A stretch of 64,000 nucleotides of DNA from Candidatus Stramentimicrobium fermentans (lineage in GTDB: Bacteria > Atribacterota > Phoenicimicrobiia > Phoenicimicrobiales > Stramentimicrobiaceae): the NCBI GenBank assembly GCA_012520575.1, contig JAAYOB010000007.1:1-64000 (forward strand), in the 5' to 3' direction. The position numbers and the translations under genes were made by a program. Within the stretch, counting starts at the first letter, position 1; each line of letters opens with the position of its first letter. Under the pieces are notes generated by a model that made no database searches, was not told the origin of the DNA, and was given only the letters and a program-made list of their open reading frames with translations. Shown here in pieces: positions 49,380 through 59,629 of the stretch.

Positions 49380-49521
49380 CTCTACGCTCTAACCCTCCTG
49401 CTCTTCCTAATATATATCCGTCTTACCTGAATAATAGTATAATAATCAAAATATTACTACTTTATTGTATATAAATTTTATAAATAAGCTATAATTATAG
49501 TATTCCAGATTTAGGGAAAAT

Positions 49522-52500
49522 ATGTTTAAACATAAAGAATTTTTTGGAAAGAGAATTTTTTTGTTCCTTATTTTTTCCATCTTTCTATCTCTATTCTATT
49601 TTTCTGTGCCAAACTTTCTTTTTGATAATCCTTCACAGCTAGTTGTTTATAGTAAAAACTATGATCCAACACTCAACTGGAATGTTATAGAGGGCAAACA
49701 TTACTCCATAATCTTCCCGACGGAGATACCAGATAAGGAAGGTTCTCCCTATAAACAGATTGCCCTTCATATCGCTGAAATAGCCGAAGAAATCTATTCT
49801 CAAATAACTCTACAGTTTGGAACGCCTTATAATCCAGATAAGAAATTTGCTATTATTTTAGAAGATTTCCATGATTCGACATATGGATTTGCCTCAACAG
49901 TTCCCCATTATCTTATTCGTATTAATTTGACTGCACCCGGTCCGGAAATTTTCGACACCAAATTTGAAAGCTGGCTAAGAATTTTAATCGCTCATGAATA
50001 TACGCACTTAGCACATTTTGATATGACCGATAAAATGACCACTTTCCTACGCTTTTTTTTAGGTCAAACTATCACCCCAAACGCCTTGCAGCCCCTTTGG
50101 TCTATTGAAGGATTAGCTATTTACAATGAGAGCAGATTAAACGCAGGTAGAGGCCGACTAAAAGATAGCAGATATGAGATGTATCTTAGAACCGATTTTT
50201 TGGAAAACAGATTAAAAAATCTTGAACAATTAGAAGGTGGACACCTGATCTCTTGGCCGGCAGGAAATGCTCCTTATATCTATGGACAATCACTAGTTCA
50301 CTTTATCGCCGAAGTATATGGTGAAGAAAAACTGATAGCCATAAGCAAGCAGTTTTCTTCTTTTCCTCTGCTAGGAATGGACTGGGCGTTAAAAAAAGTT
50401 TTAGGTATTGACCAAAATAAACTATATCAAAGATGGAAGTGTGAGAAAGAACAATATTTCGAACAACAGGTTAGACGTATTGTCAATTCTGATAAAATAA
50501 CCGAATCGCAACAAATTACCGACCACTGTTATTGGGTTGAATGTCCTTCCTGGCTAATTGATAACGATATTAAAGATTCCTCTCTTACTTATAGAGTCTT
50601 TAAGCCACATCTTTACTCCACCATACGTAAATATAACCGGAATTCCGGTAAAGAAAGCTTGTTGATAAAAAGAACAGGCGGACATGGCACCTCTTACTCC
50701 TTTTCACCTGATTTTCAATATCTTCTTTACGCTAAACAAATTCAATATAGTCACTACTATACCTATAATGATCTATTCTTATTTCACTTAAATACTGGTA
50801 AGCAATACCAGCTTACTGAGAGAATGAGAATTAAAGACCCCGCCTGGCACCCTGTGCCGGCTGTTGATAAGATTGTCGCGGTAATCAATCAAGCCGGCTC
50901 TAATAACCTGGTCTTATTCTCTATTCAAAATATTATGCCGCAAAATGAACCAGAACAAATGGATCTTATCAATACTGCCGACCTTACTTATTTAACTAAT
51001 TTTAAAGACGGCTCTCAGATTTACCAACCGGTCTGGTCACCCCAAGGTGACCGAATTGCCTTTTCGTTATGGCGCAAAGGCTATCAAGATATATATGTTA
51101 TTACCCTTGATGAAGATCATCTCAAAATACAATCTATAATACCTATCACTTATGACCGTTATACTGATATTAGTCCCAATTGGTCAGTTGACGGTCAATA
51201 TTTATTTTTTTCGTCAGATCGTAATAAGATATTCAATTTATATGCCTATTCCTTACCTGATAACCAGTTCTACCGCTTAACCAATGTCGCTACCGGTGCC
51301 TTTGAGCCGGCTGTTTCACCTAGCGGAAAAGAGATGGCTTTTGTGCAATACCACGCCTCAGGTTATGAATTACATGTAGCCAAAATGGACGATTTACTCT
51401 GGGAATTAATAGAAGAAACCGACATGGAGGAAACGGCTGATGTCCCCCATCTGCAAGACAATGTCATCTATTTTTTACCTTTAGAATCACTCGAAGATAA
51501 CGAGGTTAATCAATCCTTAGCACTGCCCCATGGTATTCCAAAGAATACTCATTATACTTTAAAGAGCTATTCTCCTTGGGATAGCATTATGCCCAATTAT
51601 TTGTTTCCCTATGCGGATATCGCAGGAGGTAACCTCTATCTGGGAGCCTCAACCCTGGCTCGGGATTATCTAGGATTTTACTCTATCCCGCTTACACTTG
51701 CCTACAATCTTTCTAATAATTCTTTATTTTATAATCTCCAATGTCTCTATACCGCATGTGAACCATCATTTTCCCTTACCTGGCAAGGTGAAACTTCTTA
51801 CTACACCAGACTCCAGCTATCCTTAGAATTCAGCGATAGCGGATATACCGGTAAAGGCGATTCCGATAGGTTATATTCTAGAAACATAACAATGGGGACT
51901 TTGAGTGAATGTTTATTTACTGTTCAAGGGGAACAGGATGAATTATCAGAAAAAACACCCGTTGTAACTAATTCCTTGTTCTTAAGATACACTTACAGTG
52001 ATACTGAAAAATACCAATGGTCTATTGGTCCAGAAATTGGTAATTTATTTTCTGTCAACTACCAATATGCTGTACCCTATACTGACCATGAAGCTGCTTT
52101 TCATAGAATTATCTTTGATAGCAGAAAATATCTACCGCTACCGGTATCCAATCAGGTTCTAGCTTTAAGATTGGTAGCAGGATACTCCTCTAGTGAAATT
52201 GATAAAAATGCTATATTCAGCCTTGGAGGAAACTCATCTGCCCAAAATCTTAGCTCTTTCAATAGCAAAGACTTTGCTTTGAGAGGGTATCCTTCCTCTT
52301 CTTTTGCCGGAAATCACCTCTTGCTTTGTTCGTTAGAGTATCGTTTTCCTCTAAAAAGAGTAGAACAAAAAATAGGCTACAAAGGTGCATCTCTGTTTTT
52401 AGAACAAGTTTTTGGAGCTTTATTTATAGAAGCAGGACATGCGTGGAATAAAAACTCCTTTCCGCGTTTGAAAGATTTTAACGCTTCCCTGGGTGCGGAA

Positions 52501-52620
52501 GTGGGGTTTATACTTAAAACCAGATATACAGAACCACTTACTTTGGCTTTCGGTATTGGAAAGGCCATCACCCAAACCCTCCCTACCCGCTTTTATGGAA
52601 GAATAGGCCTCTCTTTTTGA
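49522..52620 (+). CDS. Exported gluzincin-type protease / TolB-like beta-propeller / outer-membrane beta-barrel fusion
   Basis: Signal peptide; LIAHEYTHLAHFDMTDK (HExxH) plus SIEGLAIYNES; PD40 repeats (YTDISPNWSVDGQYLFFSSDRNKIFNLY); BamA/Omp85-like C-terminal region ending FYGRIGLSF with terminal Phe. Confidence 0.85.
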   Translation: MFKHKEFFGKRIFLFLIFSIFLSLFYFSVPNFLFDNPSQLVVYSKNYDPTLNWNVIEGKHYSIIFPTEIPDKEGSPYKQIALHIAEIAEEIYSQITLQFGTPYNPDKKFAIILEDFHDSTYGFASTVPHYLIRINLTAPGPEIFDTKFESWLRILIAHEYTHLAHFDMTDKMTTFLRFFLGQTITPNALQPLWSIEGLAIYNESRLNAGRGRLKDSRYEMYLRTDFLENRLKNLEQLEGGHLISWPAGNAPYIYGQSLVHFIAEVYGEEKLIAISKQFSSFPLLGMDWALKKVLGIDQNKLYQRWKCEKEQYFEQQVRRIVNSDKITESQQITDHCYWVECPSWLIDNDIKDSSLTYRVFKPHLYSTIRKYNRNSGKESLLIKRTGGHGTSYSFSPDFQYLLYAKQIQYSHYYTYNDLFLFHLNTGKQYQLTERMRIKDPAWHPVPAVDKIVAVINQAGSNNLVLFSIQNIMPQNEPEQMDLINTADLTYLTNFKDGSQIYQPVWSPQGDRIAFSLWRKGYQDIYVITLDEDHLKIQSIIPITYDRYTDISPNWSVDGQYLFFSSDRNKIFNLYAYSLPDNQFYRLTNVATGAFEPAVSPSGKEMAFVQYHASGYELHVAKMDDLLWELIEETDMEETADVPHLQDNVIYFLPLESLEDNEVNQSLALPHGIPKNTHYTLKSYSPWDSIMPNYLFPYADIAGGNLYLGASTLARDYLGFYSIPLTLAYNLSNNSLFYNLQCLYTACEPSFSLTWQGETSYYTRLQLSLEFSDSGYTGKGDSDRLYSRNITMGTLSECLFTVQGEQDELSEKTPVVTNSLFLRYTYSDTEKYQWSIGPEIGNLFSVNYQYAVPYTDHEAAFHRIIFDSRKYLPLPVSNQVLALRLVAGYSSSEIDKNAIFSLGGNSSAQNLSSFNSKDFALRGYPSSSFAGNHLLLCSLEYRFPLKRVEQKIGYKGASLFLEQVFGALFIEAGHAWNKNSFPRLKDFNASLGAEVGFILKTRYTEPLTLAFGIGKAITQTLPTRFYGRIGLSF

Positions 52621-52707
52621 TTAAATATTCCCCCACCTACCTTTACAGCTCTTTAATTTTCCTCAACTAGCACCTACAATATTCTTAACCCAATAGGTTG
52701 TTCCCCT

Positions 52708-53778
52708 TTAGATTAAACGTACTTTGCTATCATCAGCAAGGATAAACTCATACACCAAGGGAATATTTACCGAACGATAAATATGGACATTTTTGCCAAT
52801 CAAGCAGTTCTGCATGCGGTACCTTACCTGCTTAATATTGGTATTAGCCATAACAACACTGTATTCAATCTCACTATTTTCTATTTCAACCTTATCAGAT
52901 AATGAAGTAAAAGGCCCGATAAAAGAATTGACAATTCTGGCTCTTTCGCCAATAATCACCGGCCCCATTATCGTTGAGTTGATTATCTCCACTCCCTGTG
53001 CCAGTTTCACTCTGCCAAATATCTTTGATTTATGATCAATCTTAGCATCTCCTAAATCACGCTCAATGTCTTCTAATACCAATCGATTAGCTTCCAGAAT
53101 ATCCTCCGGTTTTCCGGTATCCTTCCACCAGCCTTCAATTATTTCAGCATCCACTTCATATTGATTCTCTAACAGCCATTGAATGGCATCTGTTATTTCT
53201 AATTCTCCCCTTGCCGAAGGTTTGATAGCATCTATGGCAGTATGAATGGTAGAATCAAAAAAATAAACACCAATTAAAGCAAGGTCAGTCATTGGTTTTA
53301 AAGGCTTTTCCTCTAATTTGACTATTCTATTTTCTTTAAGTTCAGCTACACCAAATTGTTCCGGATTTTCCACTCTGGTTAATAATACCAAGGCCTTGGG
53401 CTTATCTTTTTCAAACCTTTGCCGATAGGGATAAATGCTATTCTTTAATAAATTATCACCTAAGAACATTAAAAAACATTCCTCTTGTAAAAAATCACGG
53501 GCAACTTTTACGGCATGGGCCAGGCCAAGTGGTTTTGATTGTAGAATATAGCTTACCTTAACACCCCATCTCTCTCCATCCCCTATAGCTTTTTTTATAT
53601 CTTCGCCGTTGTCTTCACCAATTATCAAGCCAATCTCCGTGATACCACATTCCACAATCTTTTCAACGCCAAATTCCAAAGCAGGCTTATTAGCCAGAGG
53701 AATTAAATGCTTGGCGCTAGTGTGGGTTAATGGCCTTAAGCGAGTACCCTTGCCGGCACAAAGAATTATCGCTTTCAT
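52708..53778 (-). CDS. Glucose-1-phosphate nucleotidyltransferase, long RmlA-type with C-terminal left-handed beta-helix
   Basis: MKAIILCAGKGTRLRPLTHTSAKHLIPLANKP; C-terminal LbH hexapeptide region. Confidence 0.93.
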   Translation of the reverse strand: MKAIILCAGKGTRLRPLTHTSAKHLIPLANKPALEFGVEKIVECGITEIGLIIGEDNGEDIKKAIGDGERWGVKVSYILQSKPLGLAHAVKVARDFLQEECFLMFLGDNLLKNSIYPYRQRFEKDKPKALVLLTRVENPEQFGVAELKENRIVKLEEKPLKPMTDLALIGVYFFDSTIHTAIDAIKPSARGELEITDAIQWLLENQYEVDAEIIEGWWKDTGKPEDILEANRLVLEDIERDLGDAKIDHKSKIFGRVKLAQGVEIINSTIMGPVIIGERARIVNSFIGPFTSLSDKVEIENSEIEYSVVMANTNIKQVRYRMQNCLIGKNVHIYRSVNIPLVYEFILADDSKVRLI

Positions 53779-53834
53779 TGTCCATCTCCTTTTATTCTAA
53801 AATATTGCTTACTCACCTATAAATACTATTAAGA

Positions 53835-54590
53835 TTATTTACCGGGGTTAATTCCCTTTTCTTCCATATAAGCCTTTTCTCTCATCGAGTTCACATACTC
53901 TTTTCTCTGAAAAGAGTATGTGAAATTAGTATGAATATCGTAAGTACCTTCGATTAAGGCTGTTACATCCTCAACAAAAACCAGTTCTTCATCAGTGGGA
54001 ATTACCAGTACTTTTACCGGTGAATCGGAATGGGAGATATTAAATTCTTTATTGCGAGTTCTGGTTAATCTATTCTTTTCGGAATCGTACTCAATCCCCA
54101 ATATTTCCAAACCATATAATACCTTCGTCCGTATCGTGTCACCCATTTCCCCTACTCCAGCTGTAAAAATAAGAGCGTCTAATCTCCCTAGAACTGCAGC
54201 GTAGGCACCGATGTATTTTTTCAACCGGCAAAACTTCCATCTCTACAGCTAAGCTGGCTCTTTTTTCCCTTTCTTCAGCCGCTTTTTAATCACATTTCTT
54301 CTATCAATGTACTTTCCTGTGATACCTAATAGCCCACTCTTTTTATTCAATATGCTGTCAATCTCTTGAGGAGAATAATCTTCCTTTTGCATCATATAGA
54401 AGTCGAGAGCAGCAGCATGGTCTCCGGCCCTGGTGCCTATAATTGCTCCCCCTAAGGTGGTAAAACCCATACTGGTATCATAGGATAGTCCATTCTTTAC
54501 AGCATTTATACTTACTCCATTCCCTATATGACAACTAATCAGGTTACACCGGAAGGATCTTTGTTTAAAATTACTGCTACTCTTTTCGCT
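53835..54590 (-). pseudogene. ackA: Acetate kinase pseudogene (N-terminal half deleted, at least two frameshifts)
   Basis: Homologous fragments NLISCHIGNGVSINAVKNGLSYDTSMGFTTLGG...[25 protein letters not shown] (shifted frame), [35 protein letters not shown], in three segments; nothing matching the first ~200 AckA residues before the wecB stop. Confidence 0.9.
53890..53924. repeat. Perfect 16-bp inverted repeat with 3-nt loop inside the ackA pseudogene
   Basis: TTCACATACTCTTTTC TCT GAAAAGAGTATGTGAA. Confidence 0.97.
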
Positions 54591-54596
54591 TAATTA

Positions 54597-55772
54597 TTAT
54601 CTTTTACTGTCAAACTCTTTAGGAAATTCTTCTAAATACTGATATTGATAAAGAATATATCGCACAATTCTTTGAGCAGCAAGCCCATCGCCATAGGGAG
54701 ATTTTTTTGCAACCATTGTTTGATAATAAACCGGATTTTTTAATAACTTATCCACTTCTTTGTTAATAGCCTCCTGATCTGTACCTACCAATCGGGCAGC
54801 CCCTATACTGACAACTTCCGGCCTTTCTGTTTCTTCCCTCAAAATTAAGACCGGCTTACCCAATGCCGGCGCCTCTTCCTGTATCCCGCCAGAATCGGTC
54901 AAAATAATAGTAGAGAAAGCCATTAAGTTGGCCATCTCCTTATAATTCAACGGCTCCAATAAAATAATATTGCTCTGGCTACTTAAATGTTTATGTACAA
55001 CTCTCCTGATAATAGGATTTTTATGGAGAGGGAAAAAAATAACGATGTTTTTATATCTTTGGGAAATACTTAATAAAGCTTGACAGACATTTTCCAGAGG
55101 TTTCCCCCAATTCTCACGTCTATGCATAGTCACTAACACAACCTTTTCATGGCTATCCCTGAATTGGTTAATTCTATTATCGGTAAATTGAAAATTACTT
55201 TCTAACATGAGCAAAAAAGCATCAATCACGGTATTGCCGGAAACAAAGATATTCTCTCTCTCAATACCTTCTTTTTCCAGTAGTTTTGCCGCTAAAGGAG
55301 TGGGAGGGAAATGATAATCAGCTAAAACAGTAGTTAATCTACGATTAATCTCTTCCGGAAAAGGATAGTATTTTTTAAAGGTTCGCAATCCTGCCTCAAT
55401 ATGTCCAACCCTAATTTTTTGATAAAAGGCTGCTAATGCCCCTGAAAAAGTAGTAGTAGTATCCCCTTGTACCAATACTAAATCAGGTAAGATCTTCTCA
55501 AAAACCTCTTCTAATTTAATTAAGGAAGAGGAATTTATATGGGATAAAGATTGCCCCTGTTCCATAATAGCGAGGTCAATATCCGGTTCAATCTGAAACA
55601 GGTTTATCATCTGGTCGAGCATTTCTCGGTGTTGAGCAGTTAAAATTACAAAAGGGGTTAGCCAATGGGGGTATTCTTTTGCCTCCCGAATAACGGGAAA
55701 CATCTTTATCGCTTCCGGTCTGGTTCCAAAAACAAAGGCAATCTTGATTTTCTTATCTTTTTTATTCTCCAT
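54597..55772 (-). CDS. wecB: UDP-N-acetylglucosamine 2-epimerase (non-hydrolyzing)
   Basis: FGTRPEAIKMFPVI, GHIEAGLRTF, PFPEEINRRLT, TDSGGIQEEAPALGKPVLILREETERPE. Confidence 0.97.
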   Translation of the reverse strand: MENKKDKKIKIAFVFGTRPEAIKMFPVIREAKEYPHWLTPFVILTAQHREMLDQMINLFQIEPDIDLAIMEQGQSLSHINSSSLIKLEEVFEKILPDLVLVQGDTTTTFSGALAAFYQKIRVGHIEAGLRTFKKYYPFPEEINRRLTTVLADYHFPPTPLAAKLLEKEGIERENIFVSGNTVIDAFLLMLESNFQFTDNRINQFRDSHEKVVLVTMHRRENWGKPLENVCQALLSISQRYKNIVIFFPLHKNPIIRRVVHKHLSSQSNIILLEPLNYKEMANLMAFSTIILTDSGGIQEEAPALGKPVLILREETERPEVVSIGAARLVGTDQEAINKEVDKLLKNPVYYQTMVAKKSPYGDGLAAQRIVRYILYQYQYLEEFPKEFDSKR

Positions 55773-55925
55773 AGTAAATTTCTTTTATTGCAACCTCTTT
55801 CTGATACTATTCTGGCTAACTCATAGTTATAATCATGGTAAAAATATATTAATACAATAAATTTAGTTTATTACACAGCCTGTTGTTTATAATGAACAAT
55901 ACCATATGCATTATAAGCTACTAAA

Positions 55926-56555
55926 TTATTTGGTTCCAAATAGACGGTCTCCGGCATCACCTAAACCTGGTACTATATAGGCATGTTCATTTAGTCTTTC
56001 ATCAACAGTTGTCGTATAAATCTTGACATCTTTATAATGTTCCCGGACAACCCTTATGCCCTCCGGAGCAGCTACTAAACACATGAACTTTATATCGGTT
56101 CTGGTAAACTTTCTAATATAATCTACAGTTGCTACCGCAGTGCCTCCGGTGGCTAGCATTGGGTCCACAATAATTACATCCCTTTTAGCGATATCCTCAG
56201 GTAATTTGACATAATAACATACCGGTTTGAGTGTTTTTGGATCCCTGTATATACCTATGTGTCCTACCTTTGCTGAGGGGATTAAACGCAATATACCGCC
56301 TACCATGCCTAATCCTGCTCTCAATACAGCAACAATTGCCATTTTTTTATTAGCTATGGCTTTACCGGTAGTTTTCACAATAGGTGTTTCAATTTTAATA
56401 TCTTTTAAAGGGATATCCCTGGTTACTTCGTAGGCCATCATTGTAGACAATTCATCTACAATTTCCCGAAAATTCTTTAAATCTGTCTTTTTATTTCTAA
56501 TCATAGTCAATTTATGTTGAATCAAAGGATGGTCTAAAATCATTACCTCTTTCAA
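55926..56555 (-). CDS. upp: Uracil phosphoribosyltransferase
   Basis: [53 protein letters not shown]. Confidence 0.98.
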   Translation of the reverse strand: MKEVMILDHPLIQHKLTMIRNKKTDLKNFREIVDELSTMMAYEVTRDIPLKDIKIETPIVKTTGKAIANKKMAIVAVLRAGLGMVGGILRLIPSAKVGHIGIYRDPKTLKPVCYYVKLPEDIAKRDVIIVDPMLATGGTAVATVDYIRKFTRTDIKFMCLVAAPEGIRVVREHYKDVKIYTTTVDERLNEHAYIVPGLGDAGDRLFGTK

Positions 56556-56622
56556 AATTGTTCCTCCCTATCTGGTTCATCTCTTTGCCGGCTATTCTTT
56601 TATCATTACCTTATTTACTCTT

Positions 56623-57081
56623 CTAACAGGGTTCATAGATATCTACGACCTTTTGCAATCTAATAATATGACGACTTTCCTGACTAAACTTGGCCATTAA
56701 CCAAACTCTGACTATTTCCCTAGCTAAACCCTTGCCAATTACTCTTCCTCCCATAGTTAAAACATTGGCATCGTTGTGCTCTTTAGCCATCTGGGCAGAG
56801 AATGTATCATGACACAAAGAAGCTCTGATACCCTTAATTTTATTGGCAGCAATCGACATCCCTATACCGGTACCACAGATAAGGATACCACATTGATACT
56901 CACCATCAATTACTGCCTTTCCTACTCTCAAGGCATAATCAGGGTAATGTGTCGGCTTGGTGTCATAGGCTCCGAAATCCTTATATATCCAGCCTATTTC
57001 TTGTAAATAATTGATTACTTCATTCTTTAATTCAAAACCGCCATGATCACTACCGATGGCAATTTTTTTTGTCTTATTCAT
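56623..57081 (-). CDS. rpiB: Ribose-5-phosphate isomerase B
   Basis: IGSDHGGFELKNEV, CGTGIGMSIAANKIKGIRASLCHD, HNDANVLTMGGRVIG. Confidence 0.97.
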   Translation of the reverse strand: MNKTKKIAIGSDHGGFELKNEVINYLQEIGWIYKDFGAYDTKPTHYPDYALRVGKAVIDGEYQCGILICGTGIGMSIAANKIKGIRASLCHDTFSAQMAKEHNDANVLTMGGRVIGKGLAREIVRVWLMAKFSQESRHIIRLQKVVDIYEPC

Positions 57082-57574
57082 TATTGCCCACCTTTTTTAA
57101 ATAAAATAGCAATTTTTTAATATCTTTTTTTAATTTCTTATAGGTATCTTCGTAAAAAAGCAGTCCTCTGCCATAGGGATCTTCTATCTCTTTAACTTTA
57201 AGGTCCTCCATTTGTTGGCAAAAAGTCCTGAAAAGGTACATTCTATGTTTTGCCCAGGGAAAATGTTCCCTTAAATAATCCAATTGCTGTTGGGTCATGG
57301 TTAAAATAACAATTGCGCCTTTTAATAGTTGATTATTAACCGCTTTGGGTTGATGGGTAGTGATATCTATCCCCTGTTTTGCTAAACAAAAAACAGCCTC
57401 TCTGCTGGGCGAAGTGTTGTTAGAAGCAGCAATACCGGCAGAATCAGCCTGATAGTTTAATTCAGGGAATAAGTCTTCTTTAAACTTCTGGAACAAGGCC
57501 TGTGCCATTACACTGCGACAGGTATTGCCGGTACAGACAAAAAGAACCGTCTTATTTTTCAAATTTTTCCTCAC
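57074..57574 (-). CDS. Low-molecular-weight phosphatase family; YwlE-like protein arginine phosphatase candidate
   Basis: P-loop VCTGNTCRSVMAQALF with Thr as in YwlE; general acid region IEDPYGRG; positioned by rpiB as ywlE is in Bacillus. Confidence 0.85.
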   Translation of the reverse strand: MRKNLKNKTVLFVCTGNTCRSVMAQALFQKFKEDLFPELNYQADSAGIAASNNTSPSREAVFCLAKQGIDITTHQPKAVNNQLLKGAIVILTMTQQQLDYLREHFPWAKHRMYLFRTFCQQMEDLKVKEIEDPYGRGLLFYEDTYKKLKKDIKKLLFYLKKVGNNE

Positions 57575-57584
57575 CGATAAGTCT

Positions 57585-58517
57585 TTAACAGTTTTTAAAG
57601 GCTATAATGCCCCTATCCTGCTGATAGTAATCTTTGAAGGTAATAATGTTTTCTTGAAAATCAGTATTGTCGGTTAAAATCCGGAGAATATCATTTTTTT
57701 GCTGATGGCCAATCTCCAAAGCTAAAAATCCATTGGGCTTTAAGAATGCCGGAGATTCCAAGGTAATTTTTTCGTAATAATCAATCCCCTTTTCTCCTCC
57801 CAACAATGCTTTAGCTGGTTCGAAAAGGCGAATTTCATCAGGTAATTTACCCCACTCAGCTGTACTTATATACGGCGGATTTGAGATAATACCATCAAAA
57901 CGGATTATCTGCTTTAGCTTTTGCAAAGGTTCAAATAATCTCCCTTGAAAAAAATTAATATGGTGTTGGCAATTATATTTTTGGGCATTCTGACGGGCTA
58001 ATTCTATAGCAGTTTCAGAAATATCGACTGCAAAAAAATTAACAGGTATACCTCTTTCTTGAAAATAAGAACAAATGGTTATTGGGATTACTCCGGAGCC
58101 AACTCCTAAATCCAGGAAAAGAAGCCCATCCTTCTTCTGCATCATTTCTATTATTGCTATCACTCTCTCTACTAATATCTCCGTTTCTGCTCGTGGAATA
58201 AAAACCCCTTCTGAGATAGAAAACTCCAATCCCATAAAGTTTTGAAAACCGGTAATATATTGGATTGGCATACCATCTATTCGTTTTCTAATCCACTTAT
58301 GGTATTGTATTGTCCGGGATAGGGATACCGGTAAGCTCATATTTAAAAACAAATCACTTTTTTCTTTATTTAATAAATAGCTCAGTAGCAAAATAGACTC
58401 GAGCTCAGAATTGCTATTGCCATTCTTCCTTAATAGTGTTTTGCCAATGGTAAGCAGTTCACCAATATTAAATATATTATTTTTGTCCTTATTTTTAAGA
58501 ATTACAGACGCATCCAT
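57585..58517 (-). CDS. prmC: Peptide chain release factor N5-glutamine methyltransferase
   Basis: PRAETEILVE, LDLGVGSGVIPITI, ISNPPYI. Confidence 0.96.
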   Translation of the reverse strand: MDASVILKNKDKNNIFNIGELLTIGKTLLRKNGNSNSELESILLLSYLLNKEKSDLFLNMSLPVSLSRTIQYHKWIRKRIDGMPIQYITGFQNFMGLEFSISEGVFIPRAETEILVERVIAIIEMMQKKDGLLFLDLGVGSGVIPITICSYFQERGIPVNFFAVDISETAIELARQNAQKYNCQHHINFFQGRLFEPLQKLKQIIRFDGIISNPPYISTAEWGKLPDEIRLFEPAKALLGGEKGIDYYEKITLESPAFLKPNGFLALEIGHQQKNDILRILTDNTDFQENIITFKDYYQQDRGIIAFKNC

Positions 58518-58522
58518 TAAAA

Positions 58523-59557
58523 CTATTCCTTGAATTGTTCAACAATTTCAAACAAGTTGCCATCAAGTACTTCTTCTAAATTGTGGAAGCTAGTATTTAT
58601 ACGGTGGTCAGTAATCCGATTTTGGGGGTAATTGTAGGTTCTGATACGCTCACTCCGATCACCCGTCCCCACTTGATTTCTTCTTTCCTGTCCAATCTTC
58701 TCATTTTTTTCCTGCTGTAAAAGGTCTAATAGACGGGCTCTCAATATTTTTAAAGCTTTGTCTTTATTCTTATGTTGAGATTTCTCATCCTGGCAGGTCA
58801 CCACCATTCCGGTAGGAAGATGAGTAATCCTTACTGCAGAATCAGTAGTATTAACGCTCTGCCCTCCGGGACCGGTAGAACGATAGCGATCAATCTTTAA
58901 ATCACTGGGATTAATCTCCATATCAACTTCTTCCGCCTCTGGTAAAATAGCTACCGTTACGGTAGAAGTATGAATTCTACCTCCCGATTCGGTAACAGGG
59001 ATTCTTTGAACCCTATGCACTCCACTTTCCTGCTTTAAGAAACCAAAAACATCTTTTCCTGAAATACCAAAAATAATCTCTTTAAAACCACCAATTTCAG
59101 TAGGGTTGGAATCCATAACTTCTACTTTCCAGTGATTCCTCTCAGCAAAACGGGAATACATTCGGAATAAATCACTCACAAAGAGAGCTGCTTCATCACC
59201 TCCTGCCCCAGCCCTTATTTCCACAATTATATTTTTCTTGTTTCTGGGGTCTTCCGGATTCAGCAATTCTTCCAGGTAATCTTTTAGCTTATCCTCTTTT
59301 TGCCGGAGTGATTCTATCTCTTCATCAATCATTTCCAGTAGTTCCAAATCTTTCTCGTTTTTTCTTAACTCTTCATTTTCTAATCTCTCTTTTTCAATGC
59401 TCTTATACTCCAGATATAATTGCGCTGTTTTGGCAATTTCACTATGCCTTTTAGCTAATTTTTGAAATTGTTCATGGTTGGTAATTATTTTGGGTTGAGA
59501 TAATTTCTGGTTTAAGTCCTGGTATTCCAGGACGATATCTTCCAATATTTTAAACAT
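58523..59557 (-). CDS. prfA: Peptide chain release factor 1
   Basis: [63 protein letters not shown]. Confidence 0.98.
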   Translation of the reverse strand: MFKILEDIVLEYQDLNQKLSQPKIITNHEQFQKLAKRHSEIAKTAQLYLEYKSIEKERLENEELRKNEKDLELLEMIDEEIESLRQKEDKLKDYLEELLNPEDPRNKKNIIVEIRAGAGGDEAALFVSDLFRMYSRFAERNHWKVEVMDSNPTEIGGFKEIIFGISGKDVFGFLKQESGVHRVQRIPVTESGGRIHTSTVTVAILPEAEEVDMEINPSDLKIDRYRSTGPGGQSVNTTDSAVRITHLPTGMVVTCQDEKSQHKNKDKALKILRARLLDLLQQEKNEKIGQERRNQVGTGDRSERIRTYNYPQNRITDHRINTSFHNLEEVLDGNLFEIVEQFKE

Positions 59558-59629
59558 GCTTATACACTGCTTTCCAAAATCATTTTAAAATTTCCCAAAT
59601 ATTTCAGAAAAAAAATATGCCGTGTTGGT

